Shown in pieces: positions 1 to 28,582 of a stretch of DNA of 64,000 nt (its first letter is position 1; the number at the start of each line of letters is the position of its first letter). The notes beneath the pieces are model-generated. The model saw nothing but the letters and a program-made list of their open reading frames with translations. It was not told the origin of the DNA and ran no database searches. Where the stretch lies: assembly GCA_014773175.1 (NCBI GenBank), contig VXCM01000748.1, positions 186,001 through 250,000 on the forward strand. Direction: 5' to 3'. Source of the stretch: Lucifuga dentata (taxonomy: Eukaryota > Chordata > Actinopteri > Ophidiiformes > Bythitidae). Position numbers and translations under genes: made by a program.

Positions 1-59
1 TCCACTGAATCAGATATGTCTGCGTCTCTCTGGCTCAGTTGTCATCCAGATCATACAGA

Positions 60-186
60 CGCGAAAATAGATCAAGCAATTATGTAAATCAAAGGTATGC
101 ACCGCGCAGGGTGTGTGTGTTGNCGCGAAAATAGATCAAGCAATTATGTAAATCAAAGGTATGCACCGCGCAGGGTGTGTGTGTTG
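60..186. other. Assembly joint: 63-bp duplication around N123
   Basis: Bases 60-122 and 124-186 are identical and separated by one N. This is the sign of two contig ends that overlap but were not merged. Confidence 0.9.
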
Positions 187-1303
187 TTGATGATTGTGTA
201 TGGGTGATGTTTGCGATCCGGTGTGAAATGCCATCCACAGGCCGTGTGTGAGGGCCCGCATTCTAACAGCGTAGGCTTCTTGTTACATAACACCGTGGCC
301 TATGTGACTACCACAGCGGGGACCATAAAAGCATTTCGTTGCGTCCGGTAGCCCAACTTCAGGCAACAACACGCCACTGTCAGCGATTTATTTTTATAAA
401 TGTCCTTCAGCCAGGCGCAAAGAAATAAGGCGCAGGATTACAGTAATGACAAACATGCGTGCTGAGTAAATAAACAAATATAAACACCTTATTGCTGCTG
501 CACATTCCACAGCATCCACAGTGGATGGAGGAGATGAAGAATACTCTAACCCCTGTTTTATAAGACATGCGCGTCTATACCGCGAGAGGGGCTATAAATT
601 GAGATGTTTAAGTTCAAAGTTATTATAATATTGTCGTTTTGGGTCATGTGAGTCACTAGCAGCCTTCAGGGTTGTCAGAAACACACTGTCAGAAACATGC
701 ACTGTGATGCAGCTCATCTTTTTCCACACAGATCTGTTATTACTGGCCGCCAACGGAAAACATCTACTGACCGACACCAGAAGCACCGATCAGCGGAGGC
801 CTTCCAGCTCTGTCATTCCTCCAGCACAATGTGTGTGTGCGTGTTGACGGGAAAGTGGCACAGGCGTCTACAGTTCAGCGCAACAGCGTTTAAAGCGCCT
901 ATGTGACAGGAGATCATATATTATCTCCGTGGGCCTGCAGTGTGCAGCAGCACGGGCAGACAGACGGACTCACCGTGATCATCTTCTAATGTTTCCCAGC
1001 CACGCTGCAGGACGCGCACGGAGTCGGAGTCGTTGTCGGTCGGAGCGGCCAGGGTGGAGGACCGTTGGCAGCCTATCCAAGGATGATCCGGTTAAACTGG
1101 TCACCCTGCGAATCTCCTGTCGTCTTCTCGCTCCACTCCCTTGCCTCTCCTCCCCCTGACCCTCTCAGCTCCAAGCACCGCTGTCAAGTCAGAATAAAGC
1201 CAATATCAAGCTTCCGGTGAATGCTTTCGAAATAAAAGCCTTCAAAGACAGCAGAATGTTGTAAATGAATGCAAAGTCACAATGAATAGGCTATAGCATA
1301 GTT

Positions 1304-1378
1304 ACTATTATTATTATTATTAGTAGTAGTAGTAGTAGTAGTAGTAGCAGTAGTAGTAGTAGTAGTAGTAGTAGTAGC

Positions 1379-1421
<43 letters not shown>

Positions 1422-1437
1422 TGTATGTATGTATGTA
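1304..1437. repeat. Compound microsatellite (ATT)n-(AGT)n-(ATGT)n
   Basis: About 130 bp of uninterrupted trinucleotide and tetranucleotide repeats with two AGC interruptions. Confidence 0.95.
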
Positions 1438-2220
1438 ATATATGTATGTATTTTCTTACTGGCCTGTGTTGCCATATGATTAATGAAACAAGTCATTTTT
1501 ATTGGTCTAAATAATTTTTATGTCTAACCGTTAAGAATATACAGTGCAATGTATTATTTTATAAAATCTTCCAGTGTTTTCCCACAGTGTCCCTTCCCCT
1601 TTCCTTTTTTTATAATAACAATGCAGGTGTATGTTTGTGTTGAAGCTATGGTGCTGTTTTCTTCACTGTTCCTTCTACGTTGATGAATGATGCTAATGAA
1701 AGCGTTAGGGCTCAAGCAATTCCCAAAATACAACTACAACAGAAAGAGAAATACTTGATTACAAAATAATAGAACTGGGAATTAATAACATTCAAGTACA
1801 CAAATATTCCAGATTTATCTCTAATGGCAGTAACCGTGGTCATGTGGACAGTTAAATACATTTTCAGAACATTTTTTAAAAGACTCTGTAAACTGAGGTC
1901 TACCCTCAACATTTACCTCATTTCATCAATTAATCTGTTGTATTTCCATTTTGCAGCAGTAGTTTCACTCCATGTTCAATGCAATGATTCAACTGATTAA
2001 TTTGACAGATTGTTCTGTTAACACCATATCTTTGTTGTTGTTTGTTTATATTTATTTTAAAGGCAAACTGCAACTACTTCCGGTCAGATGCTGTGTAAGC
2101 TTGTGTGACTTGACGCAGCTCTCCTCAGCCCAGGCGCGCCGTCGCTCACACCACTCTGTCATTCCCACTGCTAGGAACTCGGCACTCCCTCTAGCGGCCA
2201 AGCAGCGTCTGCAGAAAGGC

Positions 2221-3690
2221 TCAGGAACCAGAATCAGGATTAGAATCAGAATCAGAATTGGGTTTATTTTGTCAAGTATGTTCTCACACAGGAGGCGCTT
2301 GTCTTGGTTGACAGCAGCTCTCACTGTACATTCAGCGCACACAGACAACTAGTAAGGATAATGCAAAAAAAAAAAAAAAAAAAAAAGGACACAGCATCAG
2401 TTAAAAGGATAAAGTAAAATAAGAATAGTGTAAAATAGAATAAAAGGTTTTTTTTAAGAAAAAAGAAGATAAGAGTGTATGTATCAAGAGTGGATTAGGT
2501 AGTATGTACATGTAATGATAGATATTTTATGATTAGTTAGTTAAAGTCAACTTCATTATAGTGCACAACGAAATGAGGTAGCTCATCACATATAAAGAAA
2601 ACCACATAAGACAAAAAACAGTTGAAACAACACAAAGACTCAGACAATATATGAGAAAGTGCAAATAATGTGTAATTCATATTTCTAATTAATTATTTAA
2701 TTTGAATAAGTTAAATTAAGAACTGACTAAAATTGAATCTAAAAAACTGAAAGAAAGTGGGTTTTGAGAGTGACATGATATGGGTAGTTTGACTAATATT
2801 ACACATTAACTGCTGACTGATTTTGCACATTGATGGATTGCATCAGTAGAGGGGTGGTAGAGTGCTGTGGGGTAGGAAAGAAGTCCTGATTAATTGTTCA
2901 TAAGGTTGATGGCTTTTGGGAAGAAACTGTTTTTTGTTTTTTATGTTTTTGTCTGTAGTTTTGGTACCCAGCGATCTGAGGTGCCTGCCAGAGGGAAGGG
3001 GTTCAAACAGGCTGTTGTGGTGGTCTCAGGGATCAGAGATGATTTTTTCTGGCTGCTTCCTGACTCTTACTATTCCTCATGTCCAAGAGGGATGGTAAGG
3101 AGACAACTTTTATTCTCTGTTGTCCTGACTGTCCTTTGTAGTCAGTTCTTTTCCTGTGTGGTTGCAGATCTGAGGTAGTTGCAGATCTCTTCCATCACAC
3201 AATGATGGAAGAGCAAAAACAGACTCAATGGTTGCTGTATAGCTGTATAGCTGTTCTCAGGAGATCTTGTGGAGCTCAGGAAGTTCACCCAGGAAGCTCT
3301 ATTAGTACCGGTCTCCCACCTCAGGTCTTGAGTGATGGTGAAACGCAGGAACTCGAAGTTTTACAGTTTTACATGCATTGCACACTGCAGCCATGGATAG
3401 CGAAGGGAAGCAGTGCTTGGGGGGTNGGGGTTCCTTCTTAAATCTATTGGCATCTCTACAGTCTTGAGCTTATTTTGTTAAGCTCCAGGTTGCTGAAGCT
3501 GCATTGGGGACCAGCAGCTCAATCTCCCGCCTGCACTTGTCTCTTGGATGAGACCCATGACCATTGTCATCTGCAGATTCCAGCAGTTTGACAAAGGGTC
3601 CTCTTTAGTACCTAACCTGAAAGTCAGACAATTCAGTCTCCTTTTATTTGCAAAATAAAGCTGATCCACTCTTTAGATTGTTAAAATGTT
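2221..3690 (-). mobile_element. Decayed L2/CR1-like LINE, reverse transcriptase region
   Basis: Read on the minus strand, about 3000-2890 gives LFEPLPSGRHLRS, the C-terminal signature (LF-LLPSGRR-RS) of fish L2/CR1-type LINEs. Around 3600-3480, pieces of the FADD catalytic region appear (KEDPLSNCWNLQ, then VMGLI) across frameshifts, followed by NLEL. The low-coordinate end carries a CTGATT-type tail (gaatcagaatcag on the plus strand at about 2230-2255), as LINE 3' ends do. Many stops and indels show it is dead. The clade assignment is approximate. Confidence 0.7.
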
Positions 3691-4065
3691 ATTAGTTCAA
3701 AATACAATTTAAAATGGAAATTATGACTACATTGTTTGAAGGTAGATTATGCTGCTAATTCATCATGATCCTCTATATCTTGTCACTTTTATGAGTAAAT
3801 TAGTTTATGCAACTTTGAAAGTCAAAATTTTGCATTCAAACTTTTGAGTAAAAGTGGAGATACGTATATTACATTAGATTGTATCACAATTACATTATTG
3901 AAGAATGCTTTCTCAGAGAAATAAATTATTAATGCATGAACCTGGATTATTGGTTATTTAAAATATGGTCCTGCACACTTTTGAAAATTAAAAATTAATT
4001 CAGAAGAATTTTACACATTAAATGTAAAATAAGAAGTGGACCTAAACTGGAGCCCTGCTGAATCC

Positions 4066-4253
4066 CAAGAACATTTCAAGTATCAACAAGTTGATTTTAT
4101 ATAGCGTACCATGGCAGTCTGGAAGGTAGTAAAAATAAAAAATTTATTCACAGTTCCAGTAGTATGCTTTGGAAAGTGATTGTCAATAATATTAAGTGCA
4201 TGAAAATTGAGTATATTCGGCTCATACATGCAAAATGGTTGGTACGGTCTCTA
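4066..4253 (+). mobile_element. MITE copy C, right-hand fragment
   Basis: The segment from ccaagaacatttcaagtatc to catgcaaaatggttggtacg matches the right third of the family, in the same orientation as the copy at 60.8-61.4 kb. The left two thirds are missing. Confidence 0.6.
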
Positions 4254-4602
4254 ACGTCGTTGTCAAGAAGATTTTAAGATTTTAGCAGCGTTCAGCAGCA
4301 GACCACACCCACTTTACTAATTAACTCGCCTCTCACGTGAAAAGCACAGGTGTAACTAATAACACTAATTATTTTGTTCCATTTTGTAACTAGATGGTGA
4401 ATTTAGCTAATGTAACTCAGTTTAAAAATGGATAAAACCCATGAGTTCATGTGAGTAAACAAGAAGGAAATTGTTATACCAATATGTTTAATTTTTTTTT
4501 TAAAAAGATGCAAATTTCCTTAACAATTGTATCTCCTAAGGACAGCCATTACGAATTTATCCTTCTACCAATTAAGCCAACCTTGAACCCCCAGAGAGAT
4601 AC

Positions 4603-4603
4603 G

Positions 4604-4654
<51 letters not shown>
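4603..4654. repeat. Microsatellite (CT)n(CA)n(GA)n
   Basis: Three adjoining dinucleotide runs about 270 bp upstream of the cacnb3 start codon. The outer CT and GA runs are complementary and could fold back. Confidence 0.9.
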
Positions 4655-4920
4655 CATATAGGCCTATAGGCTTGCTCCAACGATGACGCTTCAGTCGCAT
4701 CGGTTATTTTAGTTCCAGTATTAATCAGTGTTTCTCGCCTGCATTTTCCCGATGTGTTTTGTATTTTTTGGGAGAAGCCTGCTGTCCACTGCGCTCGGAT
4801 GTTAGGATATTATCGGCCTTTCCTCCATATTTTCTCTCTGCATATAGATGTATTTTGTATGCCTTGTTTCCTCCACTAACCCATGTCTGCGCGCATCCCG
4901 CCTGCCTGCGCTCTCAATAG

Positions 4921-17140
<12,220 letters not shown>

Positions 17141-19600
17141 GGAACAAGGGCATCCTGGCCTCCAGATCACCCCAGCCCTCCAACTTTAGTATGTTCCAGA
17201 CAAAACACCAACTTCTCACCCAAAACTCAAAAGTAATCATAGGCAGCCTCAGAAATGAACAGAAACACACGCCCAGTTTAAGTACACAACTCGAGGTCTA
17301 TTTTTTAAAGAAAAAGTGTTTAGTATTTGCAATCACAATCTTCCAGACTCCCAGTTTTTACATTATCTAAAGCAAAGGGATGTAACGACCTCTGTAGAGT
17401 CCGGTTATTCAGATTGTGTCAAAGTCAACAGGGCTACTCAACTCTGCGGCGGAAAGGTTTCAGGCTACCCAGCTGTACGCAAACACAAACTTTAGCTGCT
17501 TTGCCTAAGGTTTCTCTGTCGTAGGATGTCTCATAAACTGGCCTTAAAATTCCTAAGACTTTTAACTATCTTTACTATTGCATGTATGAATATAATTATT
17601 TTAAGACTATTTGCACATTAATGTCAGAACAGGAACTGAATGATCTTTATGGATAAACTAATGTAGGAATGTCTACTGTTGAATCCATTTATGGGAAATA
17701 GTAATGCATTTGAATATACTGTATATACTGAATGGACACCTGGTTTTGTTTCATCGTTATTTTGTTTGATTTTGTTAATACGGACTTGTTTGTTGTTTCA
17801 GAGAAATGTTACCATGTGTTCAGTCGAGATAGTTTTTACCTTGAAGATGGTGATGGTCACATATCCAAGCGTCTAAATGACTTTTACAATGTAAGCTTAC
17901 TGAAGCTGCAGTACAATATCAGTGTCGCATTCTGAGCATCACGTGTCTTTGCTATTGCACAATCACTCTGGCACCGATTAAAAATCTAAACGGGCAATGG
18001 GCACTGAGAATGTAAACACATACAAGAAGAGAATGTTACTTTTGATGGATGCATTATTTGCCAATCTGCTTGTTTACACTGATTCATTCACATAAACTCA
18101 AGCACATTGAGGACGTCTGCAGCTCCTCTTCAAATCCAGGCATCAGAGAATGTAAGTTTGCATGCCTTTGCACCTCCTGCACCAGCCGGTGTTTCCAACC
18201 AAACTGTTTGCCCTGTAATTCAATTGTAGCACGTTATTGATTGTAGCATCCACATACTCAGTTTCAACACGATTCTCATGCCATTTGCGTCGTTGCCACA
18301 CATTGTGTTCATTAAGCATACTGCAGTTTTAGTTGAGCACAGATTCAGTTTTTACCAAGGCAAATCCTCAGGTGTCCCCGTGCAGGCGAGTCCTACCCGA
18401 CACATTCATCACGCTCAGCTGGTCATGTGAGGAGTATGTGTGTATGTATGCGTGTGTGTGTTGTGGTCCTCTGTGTTTCTGCTCCTAAAGGACTCACAGC
18501 TGTAGCACCCGTGACATGATGATGTCATTCTGTTCCTGCACCGTTAGTTCATGAGCCGATGATGAGTTGGACATGATGCTGACGAGCAGCGACCTGCTTC
18601 CATTCATACAGGGTTTATAGGAGCTGGCGTTAAGGACTTACTGTTTTACTGCTTCCATGTCTCACAGGTATCTTTATCTAGTGTTCTGTATATTTTGGAG
18701 AGAAAAAAAATCAGCATGATTGAAGAAAAAAAAAAAAGAAAAAAAATCTATGCAAGTGTTGCATGAAATCTGATTGTTTCTTTTTACGGTTAAGTATTTT
18801 AGTAATGCATTGATTCCAATTCTCCTTGTTGTCTTGTAGTGATAGTCTTGTCTTTGAGGCTATTCACTCTGAAATGCAGCATTTCACCCTCCTACTAACA
18901 ATACTATTATGAAAATTAGAATGCACATCAAATTATGTCAATTCAACTTAATATTGGGGGGCATTTTTCCACATTATTGAGTGGATAGGTGGATGGAAAT
19001 GGTCAATGCACTTTTAAAATCACTGAAAATTGTGCATTTCTTACCCCAAATTAGGCTAACATTTTTTATTTGTGAGAGGAATGAGTGATGTATTTAATGA
19101 ATCCCTGCATATTTTAGTTCACCGCTTATTTTCACTATACTTTGGCAGAGTATGTTTTTCAAAGAGGACCAATTTAGTAACCGATAAAGCAGTTGAGGTT
19201 TTTCAATTGATGAAGCACAATTTTTACAAGGGTTATAATTTAGTTTCCTCTGTCTTATTCTGTATGCAATACTAAGCCGAACATCGAAAAACTTTAAACG
19301 CCTTAGACCATCCGGACTTCCTCTTTTTGTGTGAGTAGAAAAAAAATATTGCACTACTTTTTTTTGGGGGATGATTGCTTTGTAATGCAATAACTGCACT
19401 AAATATAACCATGTATTCACCAGACTACCACAGCGTGCTAGCGTGAACCGACACGCCTCTTCCCTCTATTTATCAAAAGAGACAGCAAATGTGTAAAAAG
19501 TGAGACATTTCCTGCCTGATGCTGTATAGAATGCTTTCTATTTGAAAATAGATTTACAAAGCTAAGTAAAAAAACAAAAAACAAAAATGACTTAAATAAA
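17141..19600 (+). terminator. Probable cacnb3 3' UTR and polyadenylation region
   Basis: The 2.4 kb after the stop codon has no coding signal and no opposing gene. An AATAAA hexamer at 19595-19600 lies before GT-rich sequence and is a plausible end of the transcript. Earlier variants are possible. The neighbouring ddx23 gene is convergent, with its stop at 21634-21636. Confidence 0.35.
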
Positions 19601-20000
19601 CATGACATTTTATGTACTTTTAATTGGTTTTGGTCCTTTGTGTGTTTTATTCTGATGCACTCTAGGGTATCTAGTGTGTCAACTGACAATCGAATCTTCA
19701 GTTACTTTTTGTAGAGTACTTTGATTATACAGTACCATATCATGTATAACCTCTGTGTGTTTATGCAGTGAAGACAAAAAGCTGTTACTTTAAAAAAAAA
19801 TGATAATCATAAAGGTAAAAAGGAATTTGGTTCTATTATATTGTTTTCTTACAATGCAGGAATTCATCATTTCTAATACTAAGAGATGAGACAGTTCCCT
19901 CACATTTACTGTATTCTTTGCATACAAATGTTTCTATTTAAAATGGGACAACGCAATTTAGTTTAAAGGATGCATTTGAATCAAAAATAGTGACTTTTCC

Positions 20001-21133
20001 TTTAAAGGACTATACCAGTGATTTTGCATGTTTGAGCTCAATAAATACAACCTGCACGTTACATGACTGTGAACCATTTTTACTGTTCCATACTGGAACA
20101 GTAAATACTAGAATTGTTTTTCCTACCTTCCAGGAAGCCATTTTTTTCAGTTTATTCCAGTACGCTATTATAGATCCATACTGGTGATCGTGCATGTTTG
20201 AATCTAATATATTCAATTTTCATACACATACCGTTACTGAGAATCATTTCCCAAAGTATACTACTGGAAGGGTGAATTAATTTTTTTTTCCTATCTTCCA
20301 GACTGCCATTGGTTTCAGTTCATTCTGGTATGCTATTAAAATCAACTTGTTGATACTTGAAACGTTCTTGGGATAGGTAATAATCCACCATCACGAAGAA
20401 GATATATATTCAGGTTTTTTTCGAAGTTACGTGATAATAAAAATGAAAAGCACAGGGTGAAGTATCTCTCCACCGGGGAATATAGTCCCAAAAGAAGACC
20501 CATGTTTATCAAAAAATTTCAAAGATTGTGACTTCATAAGCTAACTATTAGCAGGCGAAACATCGATTTTTAAGGTGGGTGTATCGCTTGAATATTTGAT
20601 TTTGAAAGATTTAAGAATTTTGCAAAATATCAGGAAAGCTGAAATGCGGTTTTATCCTTTGGGAAATGGTTGTCAGTAACGTAACGTATGAAAATTGAAT
20701 ACATTAGGCTCAAAGATGCAAAATGGATGGTATGGTCCTTTAAAATCAACTTACAGACTTTAAATGTGCTTGAGATAAGTAATTTTTTAGCAAAGTTATT
20801 TAATTGACTGAACACGGAGCTACAAGGAGCTACAGTATACTGAAGAAAATGTATGTCTTCACCAGAGAATATTGTCCTACTGAGAAATTAGAATGACTAT
20901 GCTTTCTACAATCATAAATACGTTAGCAGGTGAAACATTGAATTTAAAGTGGATGTATCACCTGAACAAATTACTTTGAAAGAAGATAAGGGGATTTGGC
21001 AAAATAACACAAAAACTAAAATATAGTTTTGTTTTTTTTTTTGTTTTTTTTTGGAAAATGGTTGGCAGTAACGTAATGTATGTGCATTGTATTTATTGGG
21101 CTCAAACTTTCAAAATACGGATGGTCCTAGAAA
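20001..21133 (-). mobile_element. MITE copy D, split by a second copy of the same family
   Basis: The head (20001-20170) begins tttaaaggactata and ends in ccagtacgctatta. The tail (20743-21133) resumes at aaatcaactt and ends in aaaatacggatggtcc. The same joint exists uninterrupted inside the inserted copy (gctattaaaatcaac), so the two parts belong to one element. No open reading frame is present; it is a nonautonomous element with terminal inverted repeats. Confidence 0.7.
20171..20740 (-). mobile_element. MITE copy A, inserted into copy D
   Basis: 570 bp with imperfect terminal inverted repeats: tagatccatactgg on the left, and aaggaccataccatcc as the reverse complement of the right end. The subterminal sequence with ttgaatctaatatattc is mirrored at the other end. 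It is flanked by TA on both sides (20169-20170, 20741-20742), the target duplication of Tc1/mariner-type elements. No coding capacity. Confidence 0.75.
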
Positions 21134-21431
21134 AGGATCATCTGGACTTTCCTGGAAAGTTAAAATATGGTAAGTGGAAATAAAAAAAATGAACAACACA
21201 GCACTACTGGTCATCTACACTCACATCCTGGCTGGTATTTATCACATTTGATAAACTATAAAAGACAGAGATTGCTGAGCTGGCATTATGGTTTTCAGGG
21301 TCCTGCACCTGTTCTCATGCTTCTAGCATCATAACAAATATCTTAAGTCCAAGTTTATGCATCTTTTAACAGTGTAGGAGTCACATCCATAGAAATTGAT
21401 GAGAACTGCCCAAGTTTAAACCTTACCATCC

Positions 21432-21554
21432 TTAAAAAAAAAAACGAAACCAAATGCAGATTCTGTAAGGAAACAAGCAAGGGATGTAAGAANTTAAAAA
21501 AAAAAACGAAACCAAATGCAGATTCTGTAAGGAAACAAGCAAGGGATGTAAGAA
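21432..21554. other. Assembly joint: 61-bp duplication around N21493
   Basis: Bases 21432-21492 and 21494-21554 are identical. It lies in the 3' flank of ddx23 and would add a false 62 bp to its 3' UTR. Confidence 0.9.
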
Positions 21555-21633
21555 AACAGCTTGAAATCCAGATGTGTGTGTGTGAACGTAGAGCATGTAA
21601 AGTCCAATTTTGTATGGAACCAGCCTGAGTAAA

Positions 21634-26651
<5,018 letters not shown>

Positions 26652-27526
26652 CTGGAAGCACAGAGAGTATGTTTGGGCTACACAATGTCAACACCTGGGT
26701 CATATACAGCAAATGTGATACGTAAATACTTATGTACTTTAAGTTAACAGCTTTCTAGTGTATTCAGAATCTATTTAAAATTTGATAAAATCAGATAATT
26801 TAAGTTCTATTTCCCCCATTCTCATGTGCATGTTCATTGATATTTAATCTTTTATTTATTAATTTTTTTTTAAAGCTGCGTCTGTATGAATGTATTTGAA
26901 CATATGGTCCAAATGAACACTTACAACTAACTGCTGTGATACATTCTCAAATATTCTTCATGCTTTAAATGAAAAAACAAATGAAACCATTGGATGAAAT
27001 AATGTTGGAGTTTGTCTCTCTGTTTCTAGTGTGTATGTTTATTTTAGCATCAAATCCAATTTTCATTACGTTTTATGGATAAAATTATATACTGTGATAC
27101 ATATCGTTATCCCACAAAGACTACAGAACTCCATCACGGTGAATGAGTGAATGATGTTGATTTGTGAAGAGAAAAACACTTTTTACTTTGAGTATCGTCA
27201 CTTGGAGGGATCTACTTGTAATTTTAGGTTGCAGTGTTTAGTAAAGTAAATCGCTAAAATTTATCTTCTGATAAAATATTCAGGTTTGTTTTGTTTCAAA
27301 TCCAAATAAATCAGCAAAGGTTACAAAATGCAGACAAACTGACAATGTTATTGCCTGTACAATGAATGTAACGCAAGCTAGCACGCTACGTTAGCTAATT
27401 AGCAAATAATTTAGCTAACTTATAGAAGCTGTTCAAACACGCAAGAAAAGAAACACAGTAGAATCAAACGTATCCAACTAATACAGTACATATGAAATAA
27501 TGTGGCCTGAAAAAATTAATGCTTAC

Positions 27527-27600
27527 CTTGAAGACTGGTCAACAAAACACTTGCGATGTATATGCGCTTCAAAAGGACGCCATATTGTCGGATGGGAACC
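27527..27600 (-). other. ddx23: ddx23 noncoding first exon (5' UTR)
   Basis: On the minus strand a consensus donor (CTTCAAG followed by gtaagc, exon end at 27527) lies upstream of the acceptor that precedes the ATG at 26651. The sequence just upstream is GC-richer, with a GCCATATTG YY1-like site near 27579. The transcription start (higher coordinate) is estimated, not seen. Confidence 0.6.
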
Positions 27601-27670
27601 AAAGTGACGCAAGGATTTGGGACTTGTAGTACTGTGCTCATCATATGAAGCGCCGCCAAACGCGCTTTGG

Positions 27671-27690
27671 ACTACATTTCCCAAAACATG
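27671..27690 (+). promoter_or_regulatory. ZNF143/SBF-like motif upstream of ddx23
   Basis: ACTACATTTCCCAAAACATG fits the ACTACAnnTCCCAnnATGC consensus of ZNF143/Staf, a common core element of housekeeping promoters. It is about 70-90 bp upstream of the inferred ddx23 start. Factor binding is inferred. Confidence 0.5.
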
Positions 27691-27844
27691 AGAATTCTCT
27701 TAGGACCCCAATTGTGGACTCCTAAGTGCCTGTCCAAAAATAATTTAAATAGTCGACGATCATGCTCCATTTCAGTCACCAGGTGGCAAACATGTTACAA
27801 GTTAGCACGATGAGTTTTATAGGTAGTGAGTATGTAACAAGTAA

Positions 27845-27845
<1 letters not shown>

Positions 27846-27909
<64 letters not shown>
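27846..27909. repeat. Microsatellite (ATCT)16
   Basis: Perfect tetranucleotide run just upstream of the ddx23 promoter. Confidence 0.95.
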
Positions 27910-28455
27910 GTCACTATGCAAAAAACAAAGATAAAAAGAAATGAACAACATTTATCTCAAAATAATTGTTTTATATATAGCCATAAAAACAACATAAAAT
28001 ATTATAAAAATTAATACATTTAAAATAAAATTAGAAGGAATAATGTGCCTGAAGATGTAATTCAAAAGATGACACATAAGCGGTTAAGCTTATTGTGCAT
28101 TTTGTATTGACCAAAAGACAAAATCTGAATTAGTCTAGTCCTTTATAATCTGTTATTTGTTTGATTTTAGCAAAATCCCCTTAAAACTCCTCTGTGTTTT
28201 AATGCAAATCTCCTTAAAACTTGTCTGTGTTTTAATGGAAATAGGTTTTGAGTTGCTAAATTTGGGGTATGTGGTCTGTCTGCTATACCTTTTAAAATAT
28301 GAGGTCTGCAGCAGATTAGCATTCAATTGAGTTGTTGTTAGTGCAGATACTAGTCTTTGTTTTCCTTGTGTGTGTGTGTGTGTGTGCGTGTGAAAACATA
28401 CTTATGCAGACAGATAAAATACATTTTGGATGCTGCTATGCCTGAGTATGGTGAG

Positions 28456-28582
28456 GACTGGCTCGCTGCTGATTCATATTCTGGACCTGCCGTTTAATCC
28501 ACAGGGAGACCAGGAGAGNGACTGGCTCGCTGCTGATTCATATTCTGGACCTGCCGTTTAATCCACAGGGAGACCAGGAGAG
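28456..28582. other. Assembly joint: 63-bp duplication around N28519
   Basis: Bases 28456-28518 and 28520-28582 are identical. Confidence 0.9.

Larger units (their letters stand above)
1..2220. other. Gene-poor upstream region
   Basis: No exon could be supported. Positions about 700-1180 are GC-richer than the flanks and could belong to a promoter or untranslated exon of cacnb3 or of a gene beyond the window. The longest open frames there have no recognisable protein. A large microsatellite follows at 1304-1437. Confidence 0.4.
3691..4920. other. Immediate upstream region of cacnb3
   Basis: AT-rich DNA with a MITE fragment and a CT/CA/GA microsatellite. From about 4670 it becomes GC-richer and leads into the ATG at 4921, so the 5' UTR and promoter probably lie here. 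No TATA box stands out. Confidence 0.4.

Noticed and set aside
929..1159. Arg-rich open frame in the GC-richer upstream region
   Set aside because: No similarity to any family I know, no splice context, and base composition alone explains it.
2052..2352. Open frames with RIRIRI or ILILIL repeats
   Set aside because: They come from the gaatca tail repeat of a decayed LINE.
21432..21554. Tandem duplication at the ddx23 3' end as a regulatory repeat
   Set aside because: The exact copies surround a single N, as at three other joints, so an assembly artefact is the simpler explanation.
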